Below, piece by piece: positions 34,068 through 41,085 of a DNA stretch of 41,181 nt. Where the stretch lies: the NCBI GenBank assembly GCA_902496015.1, contig CABUZJ010000008.1, positions 1 through 41,181 on the forward strand, written 5' to 3'. This stretch comes from an uncultured Eubacteriales bacterium. Lineage in GTDB: Bacteria; Bacillota; Clostridia; Christensenellales; UBA1242. Below the pieces are notes generated by a model. That model was given only the letters and a program-made list of their open reading frames with translations. It did not search any database and was not told the DNA's origin. The translations under genes and the position numbers were made by a program. Positions within the stretch are counted from its first letter, which is position 1; each line of letters begins with the position of its first letter.

Positions 34068-34835
34068 TTAATGTAAATTAAATTTTTTTGAAACTTTTTC
34101 GCCATAATCTCCAACTAATTTAAAAGTAATATAATGCAAATGCAAATTTTTAACAGAAAATTTAGTCGTAAATTTTTCACTGAAATTAAATTTTGTATCT
34201 ATTAAATTTTGTCTATCATCATACCATTCAATCTTATTTGTTTTATCACAAGTTATAGATATTATTCCTTCATAATTATTTATTTCAATGTCCAAAATCC
34301 TAGGCGTAAAATTATATTCGTTTTTAAGCAAGTTTAAATCATCTTCTTTGTATTCTGATTTTATTAATGGTATATAAATTTCTTTTATTTCAATATCTTT
34401 TCCACCAAACTTATCTAAATCTGCAACTATTTTCCATCTATAAATTTTATTTCTTTCTTCAAAATCCATTTGAGCTTTGGTTAGGTGGGCTGCAAATTCT
34501 AATTCACCACAATTATTAATCTTCATAAAATGTCTTTTTGCATTTTCTCCGTAACCTAATCTTTGAGAATTTCTTATGTGTTTTACCCCATGACATCTAC
34601 TACAAAGTCCTATTATATTTTTTAACGTTTGTGTCTTTTTGTTTATATCAAATTCCCATACTTCATGTGCATCTAAATCATCAGTTTCAAGACCACAAAT
34701 TTGACATTTATGATTTGCTCTTTTATAACAAGCGTTTCTCAAAATATCCCAATCTTTTTTTGACAATGTTCTGCTAAAATCATTTCCCCAAGCTCCTTTG
34801 GGAATTAATTCAATACTCAATTTCAAATCTTTCAT
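34068..34835 (-). CDS. HNH endonuclease-domain protein
   Basis: 255 residues. The N-terminal third holds a zinc-finger-like HNH module: Cys44-x2-Cys47, the AHE histidine at 57, Asn73 and Cys78-x2-Cys81-His82. This is the layout of HNH nucleases found in restriction, homing and phage proteins. Residues ~110-190 are a helical and charged linker. The last ~70 residues look beta-rich ('NYEGIISITCDKTNKIEW', 'LHLHYITFKLVGDYGEKVSKKF'). The C-terminal part may be the target-recognition or effector module; I do not recognise it. It starts 7 bp after the DUF4417 gene and shares its transcript. It is probably accessory cargo, possibly anti-phage. Confidence 0.72.
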   Translation of the reverse strand: MKDLKLSIELIPKGAWGNDFSRTLSKKDWDILRNACYKRANHKCQICGLETDDLDAHEVWEFDINKKTQTLKNIIGLCSRCHGVKHIRNSQRLGYGENAKRHFMKINNCGELEFAAHLTKAQMDFEERNKIYRWKIVADLDKFGGKDIEIKEIYIPLIKSEYKEDDLNLLKNEYNFTPRILDIEINNYEGIISITCDKTNKIEWYDDRQNLIDTKFNFSEKFTTKFSVKNLHLHYITFKLVGDYGEKVSKKFNLH

Positions 34836-34842
34836 ACTGTGC

Positions 34843-35574
34843 CTACCTTGTTGGATATAATTCGCCTGATATATATTTCTTCATATAGTTATCAAAACCC
34901 ATTTTAGCAATTAATTCTTCTTTATCAAAGGGACTTATCACTTTAATATTTCCTGTCATTTCTTCAAAAGGCATTCCATAACAAATAATTCCAGTAGGTT
35001 TAATAACTTCTAACATTTTATTATAACTTTTCATAAATTCTTGTTTATATTCCTCTCTGCAATAAGTCGAAACTGCAACAACCGAACCTAATTCTATCCC
35101 GTCAAAACAAAAATCATAACTATTCTCACCAGCACAACAAACTGTAGGAATTACTTTCATTCCTTGTTTTTGCCAATATGCACCACACCAACGATTTTTA
35201 AATGTGCTATAAATTTGAAGTGCTTTTGGCATATCCCAATATAAACTAAATTCAGGAGAAAGAATTGCATAATATTGTGACAATTTTTCCATTGCCATTT
35301 CTGGTTTTTCGTATACATTTTCAAACAACCAATCGTAAGTGAAAAAATGGATTGTTTTATACTTGTTATCTTCATCTTGTAATTTTGTTTTTGTGTAATT
35401 CCATAAATCTATTTTGTCTAAATCTATATCTTGTTTCTTTATTAATGGCATACCATATTTGCCGACTGTTACAAATTCACTCCTAACAAGTTTAAGCTTC
35501 TTTGCTAGTTTTTGGTTATCATATTCAGTTCTTTCTTGTATCAAATTGTTATCTATTTCATATCTTTCTTTCAT
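34843..35574 (-). CDS. DUF4417 protein
   Basis: 243 residues resembling the DUF4417 family of mobile-element and phage genomes. The C-terminal half carries the family-like 'ELGSVVAVSTYC', 'FMKSYNKMLEVIKPTGIICYG' and 'FGY..PIIPFDKEELI'-type pattern (here 'VISPFDKEELIAKMGFDNY'). The central 'EFSLYWDMPKALQIYSTFKNRWCGAYWQKQGMKVIP' (read in parts) is also typical. No catalytic residue set is known to me. AAAAGGAG precedes the ATG. It lies 7 bp upstream of the HNH gene, which suggests they act together. The family's function is unknown. Confidence 0.7.
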   Translation of the reverse strand: MKERYEIDNNLIQERTEYDNQKLAKKLKLVRSEFVTVGKYGMPLIKKQDIDLDKIDLWNYTKTKLQDEDNKYKTIHFFTYDWLFENVYEKPEMAMEKLSQYYAILSPEFSLYWDMPKALQIYSTFKNRWCGAYWQKQGMKVIPTVCCAGENSYDFCFDGIELGSVVAVSTYCREEYKQEFMKSYNKMLEVIKPTGIICYGMPFEEMTGNIKVISPFDKEELIAKMGFDNYMKKYISGELYPTR

Positions 35575-35592
35575 AAAATCTCCTTTTAAAAA

Positions 35593-35615
35593 AATAATAC
35601 TCTATAAGTATTATT
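35593..35615 (-). terminator. Terminator after the CPCC gene
   Basis: AATAATACT (35593-35601) pairs with AGTATTATT (35607-35615). On the minus strand it is followed by TTTTTTAAAAGG. It separates the toxin/immunity-like pair from the DUF4417-HNH unit. Confidence 0.75.
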
Positions 35616-35665
35616 CTTGCATTCTAAAATTTCATAGGTTAAAATCAAACTTACAATTTCTTCTT

Positions 35666-35965
35666 TTATTTATTAATATTTTTTTTATAATATTCTCTTG
35701 CCAAATCAATAGCTTTAAAACAAGTGTTTTTTGCTTTTAAAATTTCTTCTTTGTTTTCTTCCCAAAACTTGTTATATTGATTTAAACTCATATGATTAGC
35801 ACCACCCATATAATTTGGGTTCTCATTTTGTAAGGAATCATCCTCCCAACCACAAAATTGACAAATATCATAAGATTGTTCAATATTTCCCATGCCACAT
35901 ACTTTACATTTGTATGGGTGAATATTTAAATTTTCATTCTTGTTTATTTTATTTTTATTAACCAT
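35666..35965 (-). CDS. CPCC-type cysteine-rich protein, immunity-like
   Basis: 99 residues from ATG 35965, where AAAGGAG lies six bases upstream; the same frame extends to 36043 but overlaps the previous gene. The product resembles the Cys-rich CPCC domain: 'YKCKVCGMGNIEQSYDICQFCGWEDD' read in parts, with two CxxC zinc-like pairs, then 'ENPNYMGGANHMSLNQY'. The first pair is CKVC instead of CPCC. Proteins of this family often sit directly after toxin domains of polymorphic toxin systems and are thought to act as immunity proteins. Here the gene begins 10 bp after a short toxin-tip-like gene, which fits that idea. No direct evidence of function. Confidence 0.72.
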   Translation of the reverse strand: MVNKNKINKNENLNIHPYKCKVCGMGNIEQSYDICQFCGWEDDSLQNENPNYMGGANHMSLNQYNKFWEENKEEILKAKNTCFKAIDLAREYYKKNINK

Positions 35966-35975
35966 ATCTTCTCCT

Positions 35976-36296
35976 TTAATTCCAATAATCTCCATATTTA
36001 TCAAACTGTTCATAAAAATATTTAATACCTCTATCAGGCTCATAATAAGTAACTATTTTACCATTTCGAGATATTATCATAAATTCATTTGTATCTTCGT
36101 TGAATTTATAAACTGATCCATTTTTTGCAGTAAACGAAATATTATTATCATTTTTTGAATTTGCAAAATTTATCGCAGCTTGTGAATATTCCGTGATATA
36201 TGTATATCCCATATCATAAGCATGATAATAAAAGTGATTTACTTCATTATAAGGACTTGTCCAGTATTCAGCATAAGTACTAGGTCCTTTCTCCAT
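35976..36296 (-). CDS. Orphan polymorphic-toxin C-terminal domain
   Basis: 106 residues. The last ~55 ('NNISFTAKNGSVYKF', 'EFMIISRNGKIVTYYEPDRGIKYFYEQ') match the pattern of C-terminal tips in polymorphic toxins and phage-associated RNases (strand-turn-strand, then xPxxGxxYxxxQ). The usual long N-terminal delivery region is missing: a stop codon immediately precedes the ATG, so the frame cannot extend. The ribosome site is a distant GGGGG, 12 bp away. It may be a toxin cassette left after truncation, or a stand-alone toxin. It is followed by the CPCC protein. The exact nuclease family is uncertain. Confidence 0.6.
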   Translation of the reverse strand: MEKGPSTYAEYWTSPYNEVNHFYYHAYDMGYTYITEYSQAAINFANSKNDNNISFTAKNGSVYKFNEDTNEFMIISRNGKIVTYYEPDRGIKYFYEQFDKYGDYWN

Positions 36297-36326
36297 TTAT
36301 TGTATCATACCCCCTTTAAAAAATGC

Positions 36327-36362
36327 AAAGGTTGGAGAAATAAAACAATTTCTTCAACCTTT
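36327..36362. terminator. Terminator after the integrase gene
   Basis: AAAGGTTGGAGAAA (36327-36340) pairs with TTTCTTCAACCTTT (36349-36362) with one G-U pair. T-runs lie on both sides; the minus-strand one (TTTGCATTTTTT) ends the integrase transcript. Confidence 0.8.
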
Positions 36363-36424
36363 TTATTTGCATTATATCATTAAATTTTTATATATTCACC
36401 TAAATGTGCCATAATTATTTAAAT

Positions 36425-37819
36425 TCACATTTCAAAATCTTTTTCTTTTTTCTTTCTTAATTTTCTTTCTTCAAGTAATTGTTCAAGCAAATCATCATAT
36501 TCTTCATCTGTCATATTTGAAAGCAAATCGTTCTTTTTAGTTTTTATTTCTTCTTGCCTTCGCTTTTCGTCTTCATATAGTTTTTCTTGTTTAATTTTTT
36601 CATTTAACTTTTCTGTCGTATTTCGTATATATTCGTTATCAACAGAGTTATAAACAGTAATTGTTGTTTTTACGTCACGATGACCTAATAGTTGTTGAAT
36701 AACCTTTGGGTTCTCATTCATTTCGAAAAGCATATTTGAAAATGTATGTCTTAGTCCATGAAAATGAATATTATATTTGTCAAGATTATGTCTTCTCTTA
36801 AATCTATCAAACACCATTCTACAACCAGAATATGTTCTAACGCTTCCATCGTCATTAGCAAAAACATACGATGTTGGAGCAGTTAATTCTGCGGTTACAT
36901 TTCTATTAGTCTTTTCTCTATTAGTTTGTTTTTCTTTCCAAGTTTGCAATGTATCAACTACAATGTCTGTAATTGGGATTTCTCTAACACTACAAGTTGT
37001 TTTAGTATCACCAACAACTGTAACACGAGATAATACATTCCCTTCGTTGTCAAACTTTGGTATTTGAGTTATACCCCTTTCAATCTTCAAAGTTTTGTTT
37101 TTGAAGTTTACATTTTTCCATTGAAGTGCACATACTTCACCAATACGTAACCCAGCGAACAACAAAAGAATACACATCGGTTTTAAAAAATTTGCCTCAT
37201 CTTTATTAAGCGCTTCCAAAAATTTCGTTCTTGCTTCTGGTGTTAATGCTTTGTATTTTTCTTGTCCACTATATATTTTTCTATCTTTAATTTTAATAAG
37301 TATTTTTCGTGTTGGATTTTCTGGTACCCATTTGTTATCTATCGCATAATCAAAAAATTGTGCTATTAAGTGTTTGTTCTTTTTAATTACATTTAAACTG
37401 TAATCTTCATCAATTAATTTGTTAATAACTTTTTGAACAACATAAGTATCAATTTCATAAATTTTCATATTGCCAATTATTGGTTCAACGTGTAATCTAA
37501 AATTACGAATAATACCTTCAAAAGTTCGTGGAGTTACAGCACTCTTTTTAAACACTAAAAGCCACTCACTCATAAGTTCACCAAATGTTTTATGTTCAAT
37601 AATTTCATAAGAATTATTTTTTATTCTTCCAGAAATCTCGCTTAACTTTTTAGCAACATCAGTTTGATTTTTTCCATATATAATCTTTTTCTTTTGTCTG
37701 CCTTTTTCATCATATCCAATAGTTATACTGCCTACCCATTTGCCATCACTTCTTCTTTGAAAAATGCTACCCTCTCCATTGGTCCTTTTTGTTTTTGTAA
37801 CAACCTTATTCTTAGCCAT
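36425..37819 (-). CDS. Tyrosine-type site-specific integrase
   Basis: 464 residues. The N-terminal arm-binding domain (about 15-60, 'GEGSIFQRRSDGKWVGSITIGYDEKGRQ' read in parts) is of the AP2-like type. A SAM-like core-binding domain (about 75-175) and the catalytic domain follow. The active-site set is complete: Arg225 (LRIGE), His354, Arg357 (HGLRH), His380 (LLGHRD) and Tyr390. The last ~60 residues are a charged coiled tail. It overlaps the excisionase-like gene by 8 bp and so is co-translated with it. It integrates and, with that partner, excises the element; the tRNA-Thr gene 2.6 kb away is the likely target. Cargo genes between int and the tRNA are unusual, since int often borders the attachment site. 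Confidence 0.95.
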   Translation of the reverse strand: MAKNKVVTKTKRTNGEGSIFQRRSDGKWVGSITIGYDEKGRQKKKIIYGKNQTDVAKKLSEISGRIKNNSYEIIEHKTFGELMSEWLLVFKKSAVTPRTFEGIIRNFRLHVEPIIGNMKIYEIDTYVVQKVINKLIDEDYSLNVIKKNKHLIAQFFDYAIDNKWVPENPTRKILIKIKDRKIYSGQEKYKALTPEARTKFLEALNKDEANFLKPMCILLLFAGLRIGEVCALQWKNVNFKNKTLKIERGITQIPKFDNEGNVLSRVTVVGDTKTTCSVREIPITDIVVDTLQTWKEKQTNREKTNRNVTAELTAPTSYVFANDDGSVRTYSGCRMVFDRFKRRHNLDKYNIHFHGLRHTFSNMLFEMNENPKVIQQLLGHRDVKTTITVYNSVDNEYIRNTTEKLNEKIKQEKLYEDEKRRQEEIKTKKNDLLSNMTDEEYDDLLEQLLEERKLRKKKEKDFEM

Positions 37820-38069
37820 TTTGCACCTCGTTTTTGTTATTATTAATCGTTAGCCAAGTAACAAAATTGAGCACACTTACAACCTGTCTTTTGCCGACTT
37901 TTGTTGTTGGGAAATTTTTACTTCTAAGTAAAGTTCTAACATTATCTCTACCAAGTCCTGTAATTTTGATTAAGTCCTCACAGTCTAAAAAATCTTTACC
38001 ATATTTCAAAGAAATTCTATTCACTTCATTTTGTATTAAGTCGTTTATGTTAATGTTTGTATTGTTCAT
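37812..38069 (-). CDS. Excisionase-like HTH protein
   Basis: 85 residues with a helix-turn-helix of the MerR/excisionase kind: 'FLDCEDLIKITGLGRDNVRTLLRSKNFPTTKVGKRQVV' read in parts (about 27-65). The basic wing 'KVGKRQVVSVLNF' is typical of Xis and HTH_17 proteins. The family binds near attachment sites and directs integrase towards excision. It lies directly upstream of int with an 8-bp overlap. AGGAGGAATAA precedes the start. Confidence 0.82.
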   Translation of the reverse strand: MNNTNININDLIQNEVNRISLKYGKDFLDCEDLIKITGLGRDNVRTLLRSKNFPTTKVGKRQVVSVLNFVTWLTINNNKNEVQNG

Positions 38070-38166
38070 TTATTCCTCCTAACAAACTAAAATTTCTTTC
38101 TATCTCTAATTAAAAATTTTCTATTAACCTCTCTATTTCTAATCTCTATTTCTACATTTTTAAACT

Positions 38167-38212
38167 GTGATTTTAATCACTAAATATCGAAAATGGGTAT
38201 CCCATTTCTCGA
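38167..38212. promoter_or_regulatory. Two palindromes upstream of the xis-int operon
   Basis: GTGATT/AATCAC (38168-38180) and AAATGGG-TAT-CCCATTT (38191-38207), the latter bracketed by TCGA on both sides. They lie 100-140 bp before the xis start and may be operators or Xis sites. The rest of 38070-38458 holds a T-rich stretch and the relaxase extension described separately. Confidence 0.45.
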
Positions 38213-38250
38213 AAATAAAGGAAGTAATTTTGAGTCAAAAATGTAACATA

Positions 38251-38273
38251 ATAAAAAGTCTTATTTTATAAGG
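38251..38273 (-). terminator. Terminator of the mobilization operon
   Basis: CTTAT/ATAAG stem with a short TTT loop, overlapping the stop of the in-frame relaxase extension. The minus-strand tail is TTTTTATTATG. Confidence 0.6.
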
Positions 38274-38458
38274 TTTTTTGTTACTTTTTTGTATTCAAAA
38301 CGTTTCTTCCGCTTATCCTGTATATCGTCAAAGCAAAATCTGAATCGCTCTAAAACACAAATATTTTTGTATTTTTTCGCTCCAACGATTTGCTTTTCCT
38401 CTTTCCCAAAAATTCTTGCAAGCAAGTATTTTCGGGAGCCCTGCGATTCATACAAAAA
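38261..38458 (-). other. In-frame open extension beyond the relaxase stop
   Basis: After the relaxase TGA (38459-38461) the same frame stays open for about 65 codons to TAA 38261, reading 'YESQGSRKYLLARIFGKE' and 'LERFRFCFDDIQDKRKKRF'. It is basic and protein-like and ends exactly at the operon terminator. The only start codon is TTG 38455 without a ribosome site. It may be a decayed relaxase tail, a stop-codon variant or a conserved DNA site that happens to be open. Confidence 0.4.
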
Positions 38459-39637
38459 TCACATTTCATACTCTTTTTGTTTTCTATATCTCTCTAACTT
38501 GTTATAGAATTGCTTGAAATTTTCCATTTCATAAATCTCTTGATTATGATAGTATTCAAGGCAATCAAAAAGATATTGCCATTGCCTTTTTCTTTGGCGT
38601 TTTTTGTAATATCTATCTCGTTTAGTATAAGTTGTTATACTTTCAATCTTATCTCTTATATGACCAATTTCTAATGCTGTTTGAATTGTCTTATTTCCTA
38701 ATCTTCGCATAATATCTTGCTTGTAAATTTCAACATTGTATTCATCTGGAATATGACCGTAATTTTCTTTTTGCCATTTGTCTAATTTACAAAGTTCATA
38801 TAAAAAACTAAAAAAACTTTTTTGTAGATTTTTATTACTTGTAATCAAATTATTTGTTATAACATCAACATAATATTTTACACTTTCCATATTCTCACTA
38901 TCATAACTTACACGACCAGATTTAGGCATCATATCATACAAATTTAAGAGTTGCTTTTTAAGTCCTTTTCTTAGAGTTATCGCATTTGAAAACATTTCAT
39001 ATTTATCCGTTAAATCTTTTCTTGTTTTAACTATTTCAGCTGTTTTGTTAGTTAATGCTTTTTCAAAAATTGCTTTGCTTGTTATCAAAACATTTTTAGG
39101 TATTTTACCAGAGTGAAAAACAAGTTCATTATTGTTTTTATAAAACTTTGGTTCTTTCTCGAAAAATGATATGTGGATATGTTTATTCTCAGTGTTTTCG
39201 TGAAGTCCTGCATACCAAATGATATTGTCTTTATCCAGTCCTGCACGAGTGAAAAATTTAGGTAGTTCTTTTTTGATAAAGTTATATGCTTGTTCATAAT
39301 CTCTGCAATACATTTCACCAAATTCTTCTCTAAATGAAATTACCATATCCCAAATGCAACTTTTAGTATTTCTTAATTGTTCTCTTAATGCTCGTTTTTG
39401 TTCATCTGTTAAAAGTCCATCTTTGCCAAATGCTCCACAAGATTTTTCATTGTTGCCAACATACTTTGTGTAATCGCTAGGGGTATTATCTATCGAACCA
39501 GTGTCAACATAACTTACATAGTTATAACTTGCTGTGCAACTTAAAAATTCTCGTTTTGCAATTTCTTTTTCTTGATTAGATTTGTATTTATCTTTTGGCT
39601 TGTAATACTTACACAATAAAACAATATTGTCTTTCAT
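38459..39637 (-). CDS. MobL-like relaxase
   Basis: 392 residues. The relaxase core lies in the first ~200: the hallmark 'GLHENTENKHIHISFFEKEP' has His146, His153 and His155, a metal-binding HxH pattern, and Glu160. The upstream 'YCRDYEQAYNFIKKELPKFF' helix is typical of MobL/MobP-type enzymes of Firmicutes. Candidate nucleophile tyrosines are Tyr38/Tyr40/Tyr43 in 'ASYNYVSYVDTGS'. The rest is helical and basic ('KRDRYYKKRQRKRQWQYLF'). The enzyme nicks one strand at oriT and leads it into a helper conjugation channel. Its ATG overlaps the stop of the accessory gene by 4 bp (ATGA). The frame continues open past its TGA. Confidence 0.85.
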   Translation of the reverse strand: MKDNIVLLCKYYKPKDKYKSNQEKEIAKREFLSCTASYNYVSYVDTGSIDNTPSDYTKYVGNNEKSCGAFGKDGLLTDEQKRALREQLRNTKSCIWDMVISFREEFGEMYCRDYEQAYNFIKKELPKFFTRAGLDKDNIIWYAGLHENTENKHIHISFFEKEPKFYKNNNELVFHSGKIPKNVLITSKAIFEKALTNKTAEIVKTRKDLTDKYEMFSNAITLRKGLKKQLLNLYDMMPKSGRVSYDSENMESVKYYVDVITNNLITSNKNLQKSFFSFLYELCKLDKWQKENYGHIPDEYNVEIYKQDIMRRLGNKTIQTALEIGHIRDKIESITTYTKRDRYYKKRQRKRQWQYLFDCLEYYHNQEIYEMENFKQFYNKLERYRKQKEYEM

Positions 39638-39864
39638 CTTTTCATCCTTTCATAAATAGCATTTAAGACATCTTCCATTTGGTCAAGTCGAGATATAATT
39701 TCATCTTCTTTCATCTCTTTAAAGGCAACTTGTTTTAAACACGCGTTTAAAAACTCGTTAATTGACCCGTATTGGCTATTTTCGTAAATCTCTTGTAATT
39801 TATCGACCAAACGCTTTTCTCGCAATCTAAGCATGTTTTGGCACTTAATTTTGCTATCTCTCAT
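39634..39864 (-). CDS. Small mobilization accessory protein
   Basis: 76 residues. The middle ('REKRLVDKLQEIYENSQYGSINEFLNACLKQVAF' read in parts) looks like a ribbon-helix-helix or related DNA-binding fold. The end ('EIISRLDQMEDVLNAIYERM') is a coiled-coil-like dimerisation helix. Small proteins of this kind precede relaxase genes and bind oriT to form the relaxosome. It is coupled to the relaxase by a 4-bp overlap, and AAAGGAGAAACG precedes the ATG. The candidate oriT hairpins begin about 90 bp upstream. Confidence 0.75.
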   Translation of the reverse strand: MRDSKIKCQNMLRLREKRLVDKLQEIYENSQYGSINEFLNACLKQVAFKEMKEDEIISRLDQMEDVLNAIYERMKR

Positions 39865-39952
39865 CGTTTCTCCTTTTGTTTATTTGATTTTCTTAAAGTT
39901 TTAAGTTTAATTTTACATTTCACACCTCCTTTTAAATTGATTTTACAATTGT

Positions 39953-40049
39953 CGCATGGACACCATTTGTCCATGCGGGAAAAGTTTTTCAATTTTTTAA
40001 AATATATTTTAGCAAGGTCGCTGGCTCACCATTTGAACCTGCGGGAAAA
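39953..40049. repeat. Twin hairpins, candidate oriT
   Basis: Hairpin 1 pairs CGCATGGAC (39953-39961) with GTCCATGCG (39969-39977). Hairpin 2 pairs CGCTGGCTC (40019-40027) with GAACCTGCG (40035-40043). Both have the identical 7-nt loop ACCATTT and the same 3' flank GGAAAA. Stem bases differ but pairing is kept at most positions. They lie between the mobilization operon start and the repeat array, where oriT is expected. Confidence 0.6.
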
Positions 40050-40084
40050 TATGTATAAGAAAAAAACACCATTGCAATTTGCAA

Positions 40085-41000
40085 AGATGTTTATTCCTTC
40101 TATATTATTAACTACATATTTTTCTAAATCGTGGGGTCATTTTTAGCATTTTTTCAAAAGTTTTAAAAATATTTTTATCCCCTCATATATATAACCAACA
40201 AAAATGGTAAATTGTTAAGGCCTTTTGGATAAATTTTTAAAAACATTTTTTATTCCTCTATATTATTAACTACATTATTTTTCAATTTGTCAGGTATAAT
40301 TTAACGATTTTTTTAAAAAAGTTAAAATTTATTTTGTTTATATCCCCTCACTTATACACAAATCGTAAGGCTCTTTTAGTTTGAAAAGTCCCTAAAATAA
40401 AGTAATTAAGCCTTGTCCAAAAAAAATAAATTTTTTAATTTCATATTTACAAGGACATGTTCTTATAAACCATCATGGACTTTACTTTTTTTGATAACTT
40501 TATACAAAATAATTTACTCCCTCTCCTATATTATTAAGTACATGTTTTTTAAAAAGTATCGTGGGTTTTTACTGTATTTAGCAAAAATTCTTAAAAATAT
40601 TTTTGTCTCTCTATATTATTAAGGACACGTTTTTTCAAATTGTGGGGTTGTTTTTGCTATTTTTATAAAAATTTTTTTAAAATTTATTTTATCTCCCTCT
40701 ATATTATTAAGGACACATTTTTTCGATTCGTGTAGTATATTTGAACAATTTTTTCCAAAAAAGTTTAAATATTTTTGATTTATATCCCCTCACTTATATA
40801 CAAATCGTAATACACTTTTGTGCCTAAAAGCCCCTAAAATAAAGGTTTTTTAACTTAAAAGTGAATTTCAATTTTTGATATCCCACTATTATATATAAGG
40901 ACATGTTTTTTAAATTTGTCAGGTATAAATTTATGGTTTTATAAAAAATAGTTTCAAAAATTTTTATACCTCTATTATATAAGGACATTTTTTTAAAAAA
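40085..41000 (-). repeat. Array of 11 promoter-like repeats, period about 87 bp
   Basis: Diverged units share YCTATATTATTAAGGACAT followed by TTTTTT, a G-rich patch (TGTGGGG or TGTCAGG) and an AT-rich filler. On the minus strand the -10-like boxes begin at 40099, 40184, 40257, 40351, 40440, 40525, 40610, 40698, 40793, 40886 and 40970. Six of them (40099, 40257, 40525, 40610, 40698, 40886) have a -35-like box such as TTGAAA exactly 17 bp away. No coding frame spans the array. Confidence 0.75.
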
Positions 41001-41061
41001 AATTTAGGCAGTAAATACATTTTTTTGAAAAATCTAAAAAAATATTTTATCACAAAAGAAA

Positions 41062-41085
41062 AAAGACATCAAAACTGATGTCTTT
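41062..41085 (-). terminator. Terminator at the right end of the window
   Basis: Perfect 10-bp hairpin AAAGACATCA / TGATGTCTTT with loop AAAC, followed on the minus strand by TTTTTTCTTTT. It would end a minus-strand gene lying beyond the window. Confidence 0.85.

Noticed and set aside
40413..40622. Plus-strand ORF of 69 residues in the repeat array
   Set aside because: Composition is purely AT-driven (Phe/Lys/Tyr/Ile), it has no ribosome site, and it crosses repeat units.
40085..41000. CRISPR array or type III toxin-antitoxin (ToxI-like) repeats
   Set aside because: Units of about 87 bp are diverged, with no short identical repeat and unique spacer pattern. There are no cas genes, and no ToxN-like gene in the window.
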